DNA from: JBFGCM01 sp041581135
Lineage (GTDB): Bacteria; Actinomycetota; Acidimicrobiia; Spongiisociales; UBA5794
Direction: 5' to 3'
Assembly: GCA_041581135.1 (NCBI GenBank)
Contig: JBFGCM010000006.1
Span: forward strand, 1 to 64,000
DNA length: 64,000 nt
The translations under genes were made by a program, and so were the position numbers. Shown here in pieces: positions 26,725 through 36,480 of the stretch; the stretch's first letter is position 1, and each line of letters opens with the position of its first letter. The notes under the pieces were generated by a model. The model had not been told where the DNA came from, ran no database searches, and saw only the letters and a list, made by a program, of their open reading frames with translations.

Positions 26725-28173
26725 ATGAGAGCAATCGTCGTTGGTGCCGGCGGTACCACGCGGGAACTCTTGCGCCGTTTGGGTGAGCGGTGGGACGTCG
26801 TCGTCATCGACGAGGACGAGGCAACGCTCGACCTGGCGGCAGGAATCCGGGCTTTCGAGCCCGTGGTCGGGGACGGTTCCAGCCACTTGGTGCTCAAGAG
26901 GGCGGGGCTGGAAGATGCCGACGCGTTGGTGGCGGCCAGCCACGACGACGACGTCAATCTCGAGGCGATCCGGTTGGCGCAAGAGACCGGCCTGCTGCGC
27001 ATCGTGGGGGTCGCCGCACACCCGGAGCGAGCCGCCGAGTACCGCGCCCTCGACGTACCCGTGTTCTCACCGAACAGCTTGGCGTCTCGCAACGTGGAGG
27101 TGATCCTGGAACCGCGTCGGGTGGCGTCGACCGCCTTTGCCGAAGGCAAAGCGGAGGCGATCGAGTTCCACGTCTCGCCTGATTCACCGGTTCGGGGCAA
27201 GGCCCTGCGTGACCTGCACTCCGAGAGCTGGGTGGTGGCGGCGGTGCTCCGGAACCATCGGCTCATCATTCCGCATGGTCACACGCGACTGGAGACCGGT
27301 GACCGGGTGACGATCGTCGGATCGGCCGCCGACTTCTCCACCATCGTGTCGACGTTCACCTCCGGTGAGAGCCGGTTCCCACTCAACTTCGGCCGTCGCG
27401 TGGCCGTCGCGCTGGAATCGGCTGACGATCTCGACGGAACGGTGGCGGAGGCGCTGAGCCTCGTGCGCAACAGCCAGGGGGAGAGCCTCTTGCTCGTGCA
27501 CCGGGATCCGGGGTCCGTTCGTGACCCGGACTTGTCGGCGGAAGTCGTCGCACTGCTAGAAGAGGTCGAAGCCCGCGCCGAAGGCGTGGAAGTGGAGATG
27601 CGGCCGGCCACAACGTCGCCGTCGGCGGCGATCGCGCAGCTGGCCAAAGAGGAGAGCGTAGGGGTCGTGACGCTCCCGGCTCCCCAGGGTGGTGACGTCA
27701 TCGGAAGATTCCGCACCGCCAAGCTCATTCGCGATTATGGCCAGCTCGGCGTGCCGCTCCTCGTGTCCCGTGGCACACATCCGTACACCTCGCTGCTGGT
27801 CCCGGCGCGTCGGACGGCCTCGGGGGAGGCCGCGGCGAGGGCGGCGATCGACATCGCCTATGCCTCCGGGGGAACGGTCCACGGGGCGGCCGTGGTACCG
27901 CCGGCGTTCGTCTCGGGATCCCAGGATGTTGACGACGCACGCCGGGCCGTCGCCTGGCTTCGCGAGGAGGCTGCCGTCCAGGGCGTGTCGGTGCGGCGGG
28001 CACTGAAACGCGGCAACCCGGTGCGGGTGATTGAAGATCTCGCCGCCTCCGTCTCTCTTCTGGTGATCGCCATGCCCGATCCGGATGCCAGCCTCGTGGT
28101 GCGTCCAGGCATCGGCGGCCACCTCGTGCGTCGGGCGCCGTGTTCGGTGCTGTTGGTGCCGGCTCGCTCATGA
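26725..28173 (+). CDS. RCK (TrkA-N/TrkA-C) and universal-stress-domain fusion
   Basis: The 482-residue soluble protein starts with a Rossmann RCK_N domain (MRAIVVGAGGTTRELL, then VVGDGSSHLVLKRAGLEDAD). An RCK_C domain follows (about 135-215, with LRDLHSESWVVAAVLRN and TRLETGDRVTIVGS). From about residue 225 come two segments resembling universal stress protein modules, the last ending SLLVIAMPD and APCSVLLVPARS. RCK domains gate K+ channels or transporters by binding NAD or c-di-AMP. No membrane domain is attached, so it would act on a separate transporter. Ribosome site GAGGAG lies 6 nt before the ATG. Confidence 0.75.
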   Translation: MRAIVVGAGGTTRELLRRLGERWDVVVIDEDEATLDLAAGIRAFEPVVGDGSSHLVLKRAGLEDADALVAASHDDDVNLEAIRLAQETGLLRIVGVAAHPERAAEYRALDVPVFSPNSLASRNVEVILEPRRVASTAFAEGKAEAIEFHVSPDSPVRGKALRDLHSESWVVAAVLRNHRLIIPHGHTRLETGDRVTIVGSAADFSTIVSTFTSGESRFPLNFGRRVAVALESADDLDGTVAEALSLVRNSQGESLLLVHRDPGSVRDPDLSAEVVALLEEVEARAEGVEVEMRPATTSPSAAIAQLAKEESVGVVTLPAPQGGDVIGRFRTAKLIRDYGQLGVPLLVSRGTHPYTSLLVPARRTASGEAAARAAIDIAYASGGTVHGAAVVPPAFVSGSQDVDDARRAVAWLREEAAVQGVSVRRALKRGNPVRVIEDLAASVSLLVIAMPDPDASLVVRPGIGGHLVRRAPCSVLLVPARS

Positions 28174-28212
28174 GTGCGAACCACCCGTTGTCGTCTGCTG
28201 CGGTGCCGGTAG

Positions 28213-28380
28213 GTGCCTGCTGACGCTCGCGACGAGGACGCACCGGCGGAGCGTGACGTGGAACGTGCCGCCCTCCTGGAGCGATTGCGCGAGTCGGTTG
28301 CAGCAGGCGAGTACGAGGTCGAGTCGTTGGACGTGGCCGACTCGATACTGCGGTTCTTCGCCAGGGAGATACCCTCCTAG
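28213..28380 (+). CDS. Small FlgM-like protein (55 aa)
   Basis: This short frame is bounded by a TAG immediately upstream, so GTG 28213 is the earliest start. The product contains RLRESVAAGEYEVESLDVAD followed by SILRFFARE. This resembles the C-terminal half of FlgM anti-sigma factors (a K/R-x-x-I/V-x-x-G-x-Y-x-V-D/E pattern then a VADSIL helix), the part that binds the sigma factor. No flagellar gene is in the window. It sits 40 bp after the RCK-USP gene and 3 bp before the DUF368 gene. The function as an anti-sigma factor is inferred from the motif alone. Confidence 0.6.
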   Translation: MPADARDEDAPAERDVERAALLERLRESVAAGEYEVESLDVADSILRFFAREIPS

Positions 28381-28383
28381 CTC

Positions 28384-29268
28384 ATGAGACAAGGGTTCCA
28401 CGTCGGGCGCGGCTTTCTCATGGGCGCAGCCGATCTCGTCCCGGGTGTGTCGGGCGGAACCGTGGCGCTCGTCCTCGGCATCTACGAACGGCTGGTGCAC
28501 AACCTCCGATCCGGAGCCGCTGTGTTGGGCTCGGTGCTGAAGCGAGACAGGGCCGGCATCGAGCGCAACTGGGCCGAGATCGAGTGGGGGTTCATCCTGC
28601 CGCTGTTGGGCGGGATCCTGCTGGCCGTGATCTCCCTGGCCGGAGTCATCGCCTTCGTCCGGGACGACTTCCCGAGAGAGACAGCCGGCTTCTTCCTTGG
28701 CCTCATCGCCGGGTCGATCGTGGTCGCATGGGGCCTGCTGGGCACCCGTGATTCGTTTCGCATCGCGATGCTGGTAGTCAGTGCTGTGATCACCTTCGTG
28801 TTACTGGGCGTGCAGTCGGGCACGGTCACCGGCCCCACCCTGCCGATGTTCGTGGCCGCCGGCGCCCTGGCGATCTGCGCCATGATCCTGCCAGGCGTGT
28901 CCGGATCGTTTCTGCTGCTCATGGTGGGGATGTACGACCCCGTCATCGAAGCGGTGCGAGATCGTGATCTTGCCATCGTCGGCGCTGTGGCCGTTGGCGC
29001 CATAGGAGGTCTCGCGCTGTTTGCGCCGTTCCTCGATCGGATGCTGCGCCGTCACCACGACACCGTGCTGGCGATCCTCGTCGGCCTCATGGTCGGATCG
29101 CTTCGGGTGCTCTGGCCGTGGCCGAACGGCACCGAGAGCACGACGTTGGCGTGGCCGGAGAGCGGTACCGGGCTGTGGCCGACCGTCTGGATCGTTCTCG
29201 GCTTCGTCGCCGTCGTCGGTGTCGCCGCCGTCAGCCGCCGGTCGCCCGCCCCCGTGGCCTCCTCGTGA
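28384..29268 (+). CDS. popT: DUF368 polyprenyl-phosphate transporter
   Basis: The 294-residue polytopic membrane protein opens with the DUF368 signature [20 protein letters not shown], and its repeat appears later ([19 protein letters not shown]). About eight membrane segments are visible. DUF368 proteins have been reported to recycle undecaprenyl phosphate across the membrane for wall synthesis, alongside DedA proteins. Starts 3 bp after the FlgM-like gene; its stop overlaps the dtd start (GTGA), so the three are probably one transcript. Confidence 0.82.
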   Translation: MRQGFHVGRGFLMGAADLVPGVSGGTVALVLGIYERLVHNLRSGAAVLGSVLKRDRAGIERNWAEIEWGFILPLLGGILLAVISLAGVIAFVRDDFPRETAGFFLGLIAGSIVVAWGLLGTRDSFRIAMLVVSAVITFVLLGVQSGTVTGPTLPMFVAAGALAICAMILPGVSGSFLLLMVGMYDPVIEAVRDRDLAIVGAVAVGAIGGLALFAPFLDRMLRRHHDTVLAILVGLMVGSLRVLWPWPNGTESTTLAWPESGTGLWPTVWIVLGFVAVVGVAAVSRRSPAPVASS

Positions 29269-29720
29269 GAGCAGTCGCACAGCGGGTGGCGTCCGCGTCG
29301 GTCACCGTGGGAGGCGAGATGGTCGGCAGCATCGACCACGGTCTACTGGTCCTTCTGGGAGTAGCACGAGGAGACACCGAAGCGGATGCCGCAGCGCTCG
29401 CCGCCAAACTGGTTGGGCTCCGTGTCTTCGCCGACGATCAGGCGAAGATGAACCGCTCGGTCGCCGACGTGGGTGGCGCGGTGCTGGTGGTCAGCCAGTT
29501 CACGCTGCTGGCGTCCGTCGCCAAGGGTCGGCGTCCTTCGTTCACCGACGCGGCCGATCCCGACGAAGCCGAGCGGCTGGTGCGCGAGTTCATGAACGAG
29601 ATCGCCGCCGCCGGCGTGGTTGTCGCCGGGGGTCGCTTCGGGGCGTACATGCAGGTCGATCTGCGGAACGACGGGCCGGTGACGCTCGTGCTGGAAGCGG
29701 TCAACGGCCAGGTGCGCTAG
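29265..29720 (+). CDS. dtd: D-aminoacyl-tRNA deacylase
   Basis: The 151-residue protein has the DTD fold motifs: [20 protein letters not shown] at the N-terminus, [18 protein letters not shown] with the SQFTL active-site motif, and [10 protein letters not shown] near the C-terminus, equivalent to the NxGPVT motif. It removes D-amino acids from mischarged tRNA. GTG 29265 overlaps the DUF368 stop (GTGA). A longer frame from 29118 is Arg-rich and overlaps the membrane gene. The Asn-Asp-Gly-Pro variant of the second motif is normal in bacteria. The stop overlaps the convergent DsbA-like gene by 4 bp. Confidence 0.92.
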   Translation: MRAVAQRVASASVTVGGEMVGSIDHGLLVLLGVARGDTEADAAALAAKLVGLRVFADDQAKMNRSVADVGGAVLVVSQFTLLASVAKGRRPSFTDAADPDEAERLVREFMNEIAAAGVVVAGGRFGAYMQVDLRNDGPVTLVLEAVNGQVR

Positions 29721-30361
29721 TCCTCGGTGGCGCCCGCCATGATGATGTCCTCGTACACCGAGGGGTGATCCTCGAGAATCAGGGGTATCCCGCGGCTCCA
29801 TTCCACGGTGACGCCGGGGTTCGAGTGCATCGTGCCGTCGGGAAGCACGATGACGGGAGGATCGGTGATGTCGAGGCGTTCTGCCTCGGCCACATCCGCC
29901 ATCACGGCATCACGGTGGGTATGTGCTTCGAGCGCAGCCATCAAGGCGGGTCCGTCCAGACCTTCGTTGTGGGCGACCTTGGCGATCTCGTCGATCTCAG
30001 AGATGTCATGGGAGTGCAGGAACACGGCGCGCCGAAGCGCCAGGTCGAACTGCTCGCCGGTCTCCTGGGAGAGTCCGTAGGCCCACTTCTGGGCCTCCCA
30101 GGCGACCACGGTGCTACGCGGCCACCGGCCGTCGAAGTGACTGAACATGGTGTGCTCGCGCTGAGCCAACGCCACGATCTCGGCTACCGCCTCTGGCTGG
30201 CTGCGTGCCTGCCCGCCTTCACTCAGCAGCTCGGTGGGAAGCGCCCGGAACTCCAAGTCGACCACGTCGGCACCGAGGTGGTTGCGCATGCGGTGAAGCC
30301 GGACGCACGCCACGTACGCCCAGGGGCAGGTCAGATCACTCCAGATGGTCACGCCCGGCAT
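29717..30361 (-). CDS. DsbA/FrnE-like thioredoxin-fold oxidoreductase
   Basis: The 214-residue protein resembles the FrnE branch of DsbA-like proteins: it starts [20 protein letters not shown], with CPWA at the position of the thioredoxin active site. Only one Cys of the usual CxxC is present (CPWA), as in several FrnE and 2-hydroxychromene-isomerase relatives, so a pure disulfide oxidase role is doubtful. A cis-Pro region ([10 protein letters not shown]) is conserved. No signal peptide, so it is cytoplasmic. Convergent with dtd; 7 bp from adnB. Confidence 0.75.
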   Translation of the reverse strand: MPGVTIWSDLTCPWAYVACVRLHRMRNHLGADVVDLEFRALPTELLSEGGQARSQPEAVAEIVALAQREHTMFSHFDGRWPRSTVVAWEAQKWAYGLSQETGEQFDLALRRAVFLHSHDISEIDEIAKVAHNEGLDGPALMAALEAHTHRDAVMADVAEAERLDITDPPVIVLPDGTMHSNPGVTVEWSRGIPLILEDHPSVYEDIIMAGATED

Positions 30362-30368
30362 CGTGGCC

Positions 30369-33300
30369 TCAATCTACCGGTTCCGAGCGGGGCGGCGCTC
30401 CGCCTGGTCCTGCCCGGCCCGTCATGAACGACGTACCTGCTTGGCAGAACTGCACGAAGTCGCACTGCTCACAAGCGTTCGAGGGTGTCGGCTCGTAGCG
30501 CTCATCCCGGGCTGCGGCTACGAGGGCGGAGACGGCCGCGTCGGCTTCACGCATCCACTCGCCGTCCACGTCGTAGGACACCTCCTCGATGTTCCCGCCC
30601 CCCAAGTAGACGAATGTGACGGTCAGCGCAGCGGGGAACCGAGCAGCGAGGCCGGCGTCCCTAACCGCCATCGCATACGCTTGGAGCTGGACGAGTTGGA
30701 CCGGCTCGGTTGGTCGACGCCCAGACTTGAAATCGATGACCTCCCAGTGGTCGTCGTCGTGGACGTAGATCGCATCGATACGCCCCCGTACCAGGGCACC
30801 ATCGACCCGGAGCGAGAACGGGACCTCGACGAACGCAGGCCGCTGGTCGGCGAATCGGGACGAGGTGAACACCTCGTACGGATCGTCGGTGCCGGCGGAC
30901 TCGCCGAACACGATGTCGTACTCGACAGCGGCGGCCTCGTCGAGCGGGACGACGCCGCGATTGTGCATCTCGATGCGCCGGTGCACTTCGACACCGCGGC
31001 GCAGCCACGCCGCCGGTCGGCGGGGGAGCGGGTCCACCTCGCTCCAGTAGAACCGCTGCGGGCACGAGGCGTACGTGACCAGCCCGGTCACCGAGGTCTT
31101 GAAACCTGGATCGACCTGGGTGGCGTCCGGTGCGTCCGGGATGCCCTCGAGCGTCATCCGCAACTGCTTCACGGCTTCATCGTACGCACCCCCTCTGACG
31201 CCACCGGCGCGCCGGGGCCAGCCGGGATCGTCGGCCGTGGTCCTCAGCGCCGCCTGCCACCCCTCCGAGAACAACGGGTCGGGGGCTCCCTCGAGCCCCT
31301 CGATGCGCAGCAGGGTCGGTGGCGGTCCTGCGAGGTCGACGTGCCGCTCCACCACGGCTCCATCGTCGCTGGAGAGGATCTCGAACAGCTCGCTCTGTCG
31401 GCGCGGTTTCCCCGTGCTGTACCAGAACGCTCCTGTGCCGTAGAGGCGCGCCGCGGCCCGGGTGACGGCAACGTAGGCCGTGCGCCACTCTTGGTCCTGG
31501 TGACGGCGCCGGAGGTAGTCCCTGCGCTTCTTGCGCACCGTTGGGAGCTCCTCGTCGGCCCGGTCCAGGCGCAGGCGAAAGGGGAGCGCTTGCGCTCGTT
31601 CGATCGGGTCGTCGAGACGCCGGGAGTCTGCCGGGAAGATCCCGCTGCAGAGCGACGGGAGGAACACCGTGTCCCACTCGAGGCCTTTGGCTCGATGCAC
31701 GGTGATCAACGCCACGGCCTCTTGTCCACCCACGCGGGCGGTGTCCAGTTGGTCGGCGGTGTCCTCGTCGGCGAGCAAGTCGAGGTACTCGAGGAACGCA
31801 TCGAGCGAGGGGCGGCCTTCCAGCGGACTCCACGCCTCGGCCAGATCGAGGAATCGGTACAGATTGAGGCGGGCGGACAAGCGGGCGGCCTCGCCCATGC
31901 CGTCGATCTCGGTCCACACGCTCAACTCGTCCAGAATGCGCCGACACAGCTCGACGAGCGTGACGCCCTGGGCCGCCTCGAGGAGCCGTCGGTGGATACT
32001 GCGGAACTCACCGAGGCGCCCGTGAGCGGCCGCGGAGAGGCCCTCGACGGTCTCCAGCTCGTCGATCGCTTCGATCATGGCCCATCCGATGGTTGCGGCC
32101 TCTTCGTCGTTCGCCGTGCTCACCTTCGACCGCACCCACTCCGCCAGGGGCACCAAGTCGCCCAGGCCGAGCCGGAAGTGGGCACCGAGCAGGACCCGCA
32201 CGAGCGCCGTCGTGTCTTCGGGCGTGCCGAGCACCCGGAGCCAGGCGTGAAGGTCGGCAACTTCGGGTACGAAGAGGAGGCCGCCGATGGACACCACGTC
32301 CACGGGAATCTCCTCCGCTTCTAGGGCGTCGCGGACGAGCGGAATCTGGCGGTTCTTGCGAAAGAGCACGCCGATGTCCGAGAAGGCGACGTCCTCCTCG
32401 TCGTGGAGGCGTCTGATCTCGGTGGCGATCCACGTCGCCTCTTCCACCGCGGTGCGGAACCAACCCACGTGCAGTGAGCCCGGCCCTGCTCCCGGAGCGG
32501 CCCGCAGCTCATCGATGGCGGCGGTGCCGCCGATGTGCTCACGTACCCGGTTGGCAACGTCGATGATTCGTTGCCCGGAGCGGCGGTTGGTGGTCAGAGG
32601 CAGTGTGGCCGCAGGCCGGCCGGCGGCATCGGTGAAGTGGTCGGGAAATCCGGCGAAGTTCTCCAGCGAGGCACCTCGCCACTCATAGATGGTCTGGTCG
32701 GCGTCCCCGACGGCGGTCACGGGAAAGCCGTCACCGAAGAGTGCCTGCAACATGAGCCGCTGTGCCGCGTTGGTGTCCTGATACTCGTCCAGCAGCACGA
32801 CGCGGTATCGCTCGCGGATTCGTCTGGCGATATCAGGGTGTGCCGATACCAGCCGGTGGGCACGCACGATGAGGTCGCCGTAGTCGACGACACCCAGCCG
32901 GTCCTTGAGGGCCTCGTAGGAAACCAGTGCGGCCGCCAGCTCATGCCGCTTCGCCTCCACTCCGTTGCCAGGTTGCGAAGGCTCGCTCAGGAGGACCCTG
33001 GGAGATGTCAGATGGTCGGAGATCTGGGACATGAGCGTCGCCATCTCGGCGACCCGGTTCCCGGGCGCCGACACGTCGATGTGCTCGTACTGACCCGCAG
33101 CCAAGGCATCGCGCAGCAACTGTCTCGAATACCCGTGGGTGATGATCGGGGCGTTTCGTTCCACCCCGACGACTGCCCCGAACTCCCGCAGCAAGCTGTG
33201 CGCGAACCCGTGGTAGGTGGTGACTTCGATCTCACGGCCTTCGGCCGTCAGGTGAGGGAGGTAGCGGCGCAGTCGATCCGCCAGCTCCTCGGCTGCCTTG

Positions 33301-33476
33301 TTGGTGAAGGTCACCCCGAGTGCCTGTTCCGGCTCGATCCCCTCACCCTCGATGAGGCCGGCGAGGCGCAGCGCCATCGTCGTGGTCTTCCCGGTTCCGG
33401 CGCCGGCGGCGATCCGCAGGGGCGCCAAGGGGTAGTCGATGATGGCTTGCTGTTCCGGCGAGGCCGTGATGATCAT
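30369..33476 (-). CDS. adnB: AdnB-like UvrD-type helicase with Fe-S nuclease domain
   Basis: The 1035-residue protein has Walker A (AAGAGTGKTTTM, about 23-34), TFTNKAAEELADRL, VLLDEYQDTNAAQ, AVGDADQTIYEWRGA and HRAKGLEWDTVFLP, the UvrD motifs I-V. C-terminal is a RecB-type nuclease domain: GRIDAIYVHDDD, VIDFKSGRRP and LQLQAYAM-type residues, with four Cys for a 4Fe-4S cluster (SCPQRFYW and CEQCDFVQFC). It pairs with the adjacent adnA (ATGA overlap) as the mycobacterial end-resection motor-nuclease. ATG 33476 is preferred: the frame open to 33680 is a shadow of adnA. Confidence 0.82.
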   Translation of the reverse strand: MIITASPEQQAIIDYPLAPLRIAAGAGTGKTTTMALRLAGLIEGEGIEPEQALGVTFTNKAAEELADRLRRYLPHLTAEGREIEVTTYHGFAHSLLREFGAVVGVERNAPIITHGYSRQLLRDALAAGQYEHIDVSAPGNRVAEMATLMSQISDHLTSPRVLLSEPSQPGNGVEAKRHELAAALVSYEALKDRLGVVDYGDLIVRAHRLVSAHPDIARRIRERYRVVLLDEYQDTNAAQRLMLQALFGDGFPVTAVGDADQTIYEWRGASLENFAGFPDHFTDAAGRPAATLPLTTNRRSGQRIIDVANRVREHIGGTAAIDELRAAPGAGPGSLHVGWFRTAVEEATWIATEIRRLHDEEDVAFSDIGVLFRKNRQIPLVRDALEAEEIPVDVVSIGGLLFVPEVADLHAWLRVLGTPEDTTALVRVLLGAHFRLGLGDLVPLAEWVRSKVSTANDEEAATIGWAMIEAIDELETVEGLSAAAHGRLGEFRSIHRRLLEAAQGVTLVELCRRILDELSVWTEIDGMGEAARLSARLNLYRFLDLAEAWSPLEGRPSLDAFLEYLDLLADEDTADQLDTARVGGQEAVALITVHRAKGLEWDTVFLPSLCSGIFPADSRRLDDPIERAQALPFRLRLDRADEELPTVRKKRRDYLRRRHQDQEWRTAYVAVTRAAARLYGTGAFWYSTGKPRRQSELFEILSSDDGAVVERHVDLAGPPPTLLRIEGLEGAPDPLFSEGWQAALRTTADDPGWPRRAGGVRGGAYDEAVKQLRMTLEGIPDAPDATQVDPGFKTSVTGLVTYASCPQRFYWSEVDPLPRRPAAWLRRGVEVHRRIEMHNRGVVPLDEAAAVEYDIVFGESAGTDDPYEVFTSSRFADQRPAFVEVPFSLRVDGALVRGRIDAIYVHDDDHWEVIDFKSGRRPTEPVQLVQLQAYAMAVRDAGLAARFPAALTVTFVYLGGGNIEEVSYDVDGEWMREADAAVSALVAAARDERYEPTPSNACEQCDFVQFCQAGTSFMTGRAGPGGAPPRSEPVD

Positions 33477-36466
33477 CCTTGGAACGCCTCCCGGCCCTCC
33501 GGCCAGGCCGGGCAGACGCCGCGCAGCCGACACCGCTCGCAGTGGTCGCCGGGTCGGGGCTCCCATCGTTCGGCGCGGATGCCCTCGGCGGCCGCCATGA
33601 GCCGTTCCGCGACCTCCGGCAGCTTGGCGACGTCGAAGGCCCGCACAGTCAGCGACTTGTAGTCCGCCACCGGGTACCACAGCTCAGCCCACGCCGGTGT
33701 GCCATCGAGCTCGTCGTCGACGGCGAGTGCGATGAGGTAGTAGCCGAGCTGCAGTGAGCTCGCCGCATCGGCGAGCGACATCGGGTTCCGGGAAGACTTG
33801 TAGTCGATGATGCCGAGTGCGTCTCCAGCTCGTTCCACTCGATCGGCCCGACCGCTCCATACGACGCCACCGATCTCAGCGTCGAGTCGATGCTCGAGGC
33901 CGATCGGTTCCCCGGTGGACGGCCACTGCTCGTACAGCCGAGTGAGCGCCTGCACCGCGCGGCGCCGCCAAGCCTCTGCCCACGGCGGCCCCCCGAAGGC
34001 GGCGGGGTCGAAGTGGTCCTCCAAGGCGTGCAGCGCCTCCTCGAGGGTGGCGTGGGGCCGCCTGTCGGCCATCGCCGCCCGTTCCGCCTGCTCGAGTACG
34101 TCGTGGACCAAGTTGCCGAACACGAGATGGACCGTGCGATCGTCACCCACGTGCAGCCGCCGCTCCAAGGCGTACCGCCGCGGGCAACGCTCGTAGGACT
34201 CGGCCTGGCTCGGCGACATCGAGAGGCCCGCCGGCACCAAGCCGGCGTCTGAACCCCGGGAGCGCACTCCGGCGATCGAATCTGCCGGTCTGCCACCCCA
34301 GGATGCGGCATCGGCGAGTAGCTCGATGGCGGCCAGGCGCTGCGCCGTCGGTGCTCGATCGTCACGGACGATGCGGCGCAGCCACGCGTCGGCCTCCTCC
34401 GCTGTCGCCGGTTGGGTCCACGGCACTGGGGGTCGGGTGGCCCAGGCCATGGCGTCCACGCCGGCCACGAGGGGCAGGAAGCGGCTCGGTGCTGCCATCG
34501 ACTCCTCGACCCCGGCCAGGGTCGTCGTCCACACCACCCGGCGGCGTGCCCGAGTCATGGCGGTATAGGCGAGGCGCATCTCCTCTTGAAGTCGGAACCG
34601 GCCGTAGGCCACCGCATCGCCGCCCAACGACGGCGACAGATGCCGCGATCCCAGCATCGACTCGCGGGGACGCAGGTCGGGGAAGACGCCTTCGGTGGCA
34701 TCGGCGATGAAGACCACTTCGTACTCCAATCCCTTGGATTGGTGGAGGGTCGTCACCGTCAGCCGATCGGACTCCGGCCGCTGGTAGGACAGCAGCGGCC
34801 GAGCCTCGAACTCCTCCGATTCGGTGAGCGCCAGGTAGTCGGCCAGCGTGGCACGGGGATCCCGTTCGTTGAGCCTGCCGAGCACCTGGGCGAGGGATGC
34901 CAGCGCAGCCCGCTCGTCGCCGCGGCCGGCGTCGGTGACCACGGTGGAGAACTGCGGCAACGACGACCACAGATGCCAGAAGCCGTCGACCGCCGGCCAC
35001 GTCGTGGCCCATTCCGGCGACTCGAGGAGCTCGGCGAGATCTGCGCCGTCCACCACGTGACGTCGAATGGTCTGAGGCCATCCCGTGCCTTCGCGAAGCC
35101 GCTCGCGTTCGACCGCCCGCAGCGTTCCCAGCGCGGTCGTGAAGAGCGGGCCCAACAAGATGCGACGGACGGCTCGGGCCCGCTCCTCGCCGGGTTCGGT
35201 GGCGGCGATGACACAGTCGAGCACCAGCCGAACGGCGGGATGGTCGGCGAGTCTGGCGTCGGGAGGGTCGTGTGGGATGCCGCGCCGTGCCAGAGCTCGA
35301 CTCAACACCGGCAGGAACCGTCGTTTGGAGCGCACGAAGACGCCCATGTCCGCATAGGCGATGTGCTGTTCCACGTGCAGACGTTGCAGCTCGGCCGCGA
35401 TCCACTCGGCCTCCTCGGATTGCTGCTGGAACCCGTAGGTCTCGACGATGCCATCACCGGGAGCCGGGGTCACCGCACCCGCAGCACCGGGCAGATCACC
35501 GCCCGCGGTGACCCGCACCGCGGCGTCCATGATGGCCTTGGGCACTCGAAACGATGTCGTGAGCACGAGGCGGGTCGCCGGCGCCCCGGAGCCGTCCGGA
35601 AAAGCCGCCGGGAAATCGGCGACGTTGTGCAACTCCGCACCGCGGAAGCTGTAGAGGGATTGGTAGGGGTCGGCCGCCACCGTGAGGTTTCGCGACGGCC
35701 GATAGAGGTGCTGCAGCAGCTCCGCCTGGGCGGTCGTGGTGTCTTGGTACTCGTCGACGAGCAGGTAGGAGTACTGGTTGCCGAGCTCGGCGACCACGTC
35801 GGCGTCGCCCAAGAGGCGGAGCGCCTCGGCGAGCAGCGTGCCGTAGTCGATGCGGCCGCGCTGCGGTAGCTCCTCGAGGTAGCGGCGGTAGAACGACGGC
35901 AAGCCCTTCCAGTCGGCCCGGTCGGCGGCTCTGGTCTCGAGGTCCTCCGGCGTGAGCAGCTGTTCCTGGCTGCGCAGGATGAAGTCCGTGACCTCGTCGG
36001 CGAAGGTGTGCGTGGTGAGGAGCGGCCGGAAGGGATGTGGCCAGTCGGTCGGATCTTCGCCGGTCAACAAGTCCCGGACGAGGGCGGCTTGCTCCGGCGC
36101 GGTGAGCAGGGTCGGCAGGCGCTCCCATCCGAAGACGCGGCCGCCGTACAACTCCAGCAGCCCGGAGGCCAGCGAGTGAAAGGTCGCAGTCGGGATCGAA
36201 GTGAATGAGCGGTCGAGGCGGGCTTCGATCCGGTTGCGCAGGTCGGCGACACCGCGGCGCGAGAAGCCGAGAATCAAGATCTGCTCCGGGGCGACGTCCC
36301 CCTCGTCCATCAGATGGACGGCGCGCCGTACCAGGAACTCGCTCTTGCCGGTGCCCGGGCCGCCCACGACGAGCTGCGTGCCGGCGACGCGTGTCACCGC
36401 CGTCGCCCAGTCCTCCGGGTCGACCTGCAGTTCGACGCCATCCGTCTGCTTCGTGCCCACCAGCAC
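33473..36466 (-). CDS. adnA: AdnA-like UvrD-type helicase with Fe-S nuclease domain
   Basis: The 997-residue protein has Walker A (GGPGTGKS, 35-42), FSRRGVADLRNRIEARL, LLVDEYQDTTTAQ, AADPYQSLYSFRGAE and LHQSKGLEYEVVFIADATEG, then a C-terminal RecB-type nuclease (GRADRVERAGDALGIIDYKS) and Fe-S Cys (YERCPRRYALERRL, CERCRLRGVC). Order (adnA upstream, adnB downstream, ATGA overlap) and relative sizes match what I recall for mycobacterial AdnAB. No RecBCD genes are visible here. Which subunit supplies the dominant motor cannot be read from sequence; both P-loops look intact. Confidence 0.8.
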   Translation of the reverse strand: MLVGTKQTDGVELQVDPEDWATAVTRVAGTQLVVGGPGTGKSEFLVRRAVHLMDEGDVAPEQILILGFSRRGVADLRNRIEARLDRSFTSIPTATFHSLASGLLELYGGRVFGWERLPTLLTAPEQAALVRDLLTGEDPTDWPHPFRPLLTTHTFADEVTDFILRSQEQLLTPEDLETRAADRADWKGLPSFYRRYLEELPQRGRIDYGTLLAEALRLLGDADVVAELGNQYSYLLVDEYQDTTTAQAELLQHLYRPSRNLTVAADPYQSLYSFRGAELHNVADFPAAFPDGSGAPATRLVLTTSFRVPKAIMDAAVRVTAGGDLPGAAGAVTPAPGDGIVETYGFQQQSEEAEWIAAELQRLHVEQHIAYADMGVFVRSKRRFLPVLSRALARRGIPHDPPDARLADHPAVRLVLDCVIAATEPGEERARAVRRILLGPLFTTALGTLRAVERERLREGTGWPQTIRRHVVDGADLAELLESPEWATTWPAVDGFWHLWSSLPQFSTVVTDAGRGDERAALASLAQVLGRLNERDPRATLADYLALTESEEFEARPLLSYQRPESDRLTVTTLHQSKGLEYEVVFIADATEGVFPDLRPRESMLGSRHLSPSLGGDAVAYGRFRLQEEMRLAYTAMTRARRRVVWTTTLAGVEESMAAPSRFLPLVAGVDAMAWATRPPVPWTQPATAEEADAWLRRIVRDDRAPTAQRLAAIELLADAASWGGRPADSIAGVRSRGSDAGLVPAGLSMSPSQAESYERCPRRYALERRLHVGDDRTVHLVFGNLVHDVLEQAERAAMADRRPHATLEEALHALEDHFDPAAFGGPPWAEAWRRRAVQALTRLYEQWPSTGEPIGLEHRLDAEIGGVVWSGRADRVERAGDALGIIDYKSSRNPMSLADAASSLQLGYYLIALAVDDELDGTPAWAELWYPVADYKSLTVRAFDVAKLPEVAERLMAAAEGIRAERWEPRPGDHCERCRLRGVCPAWPEGREAFQG

Positions 36467-36480
36467 ACCCTATCGAGGGC

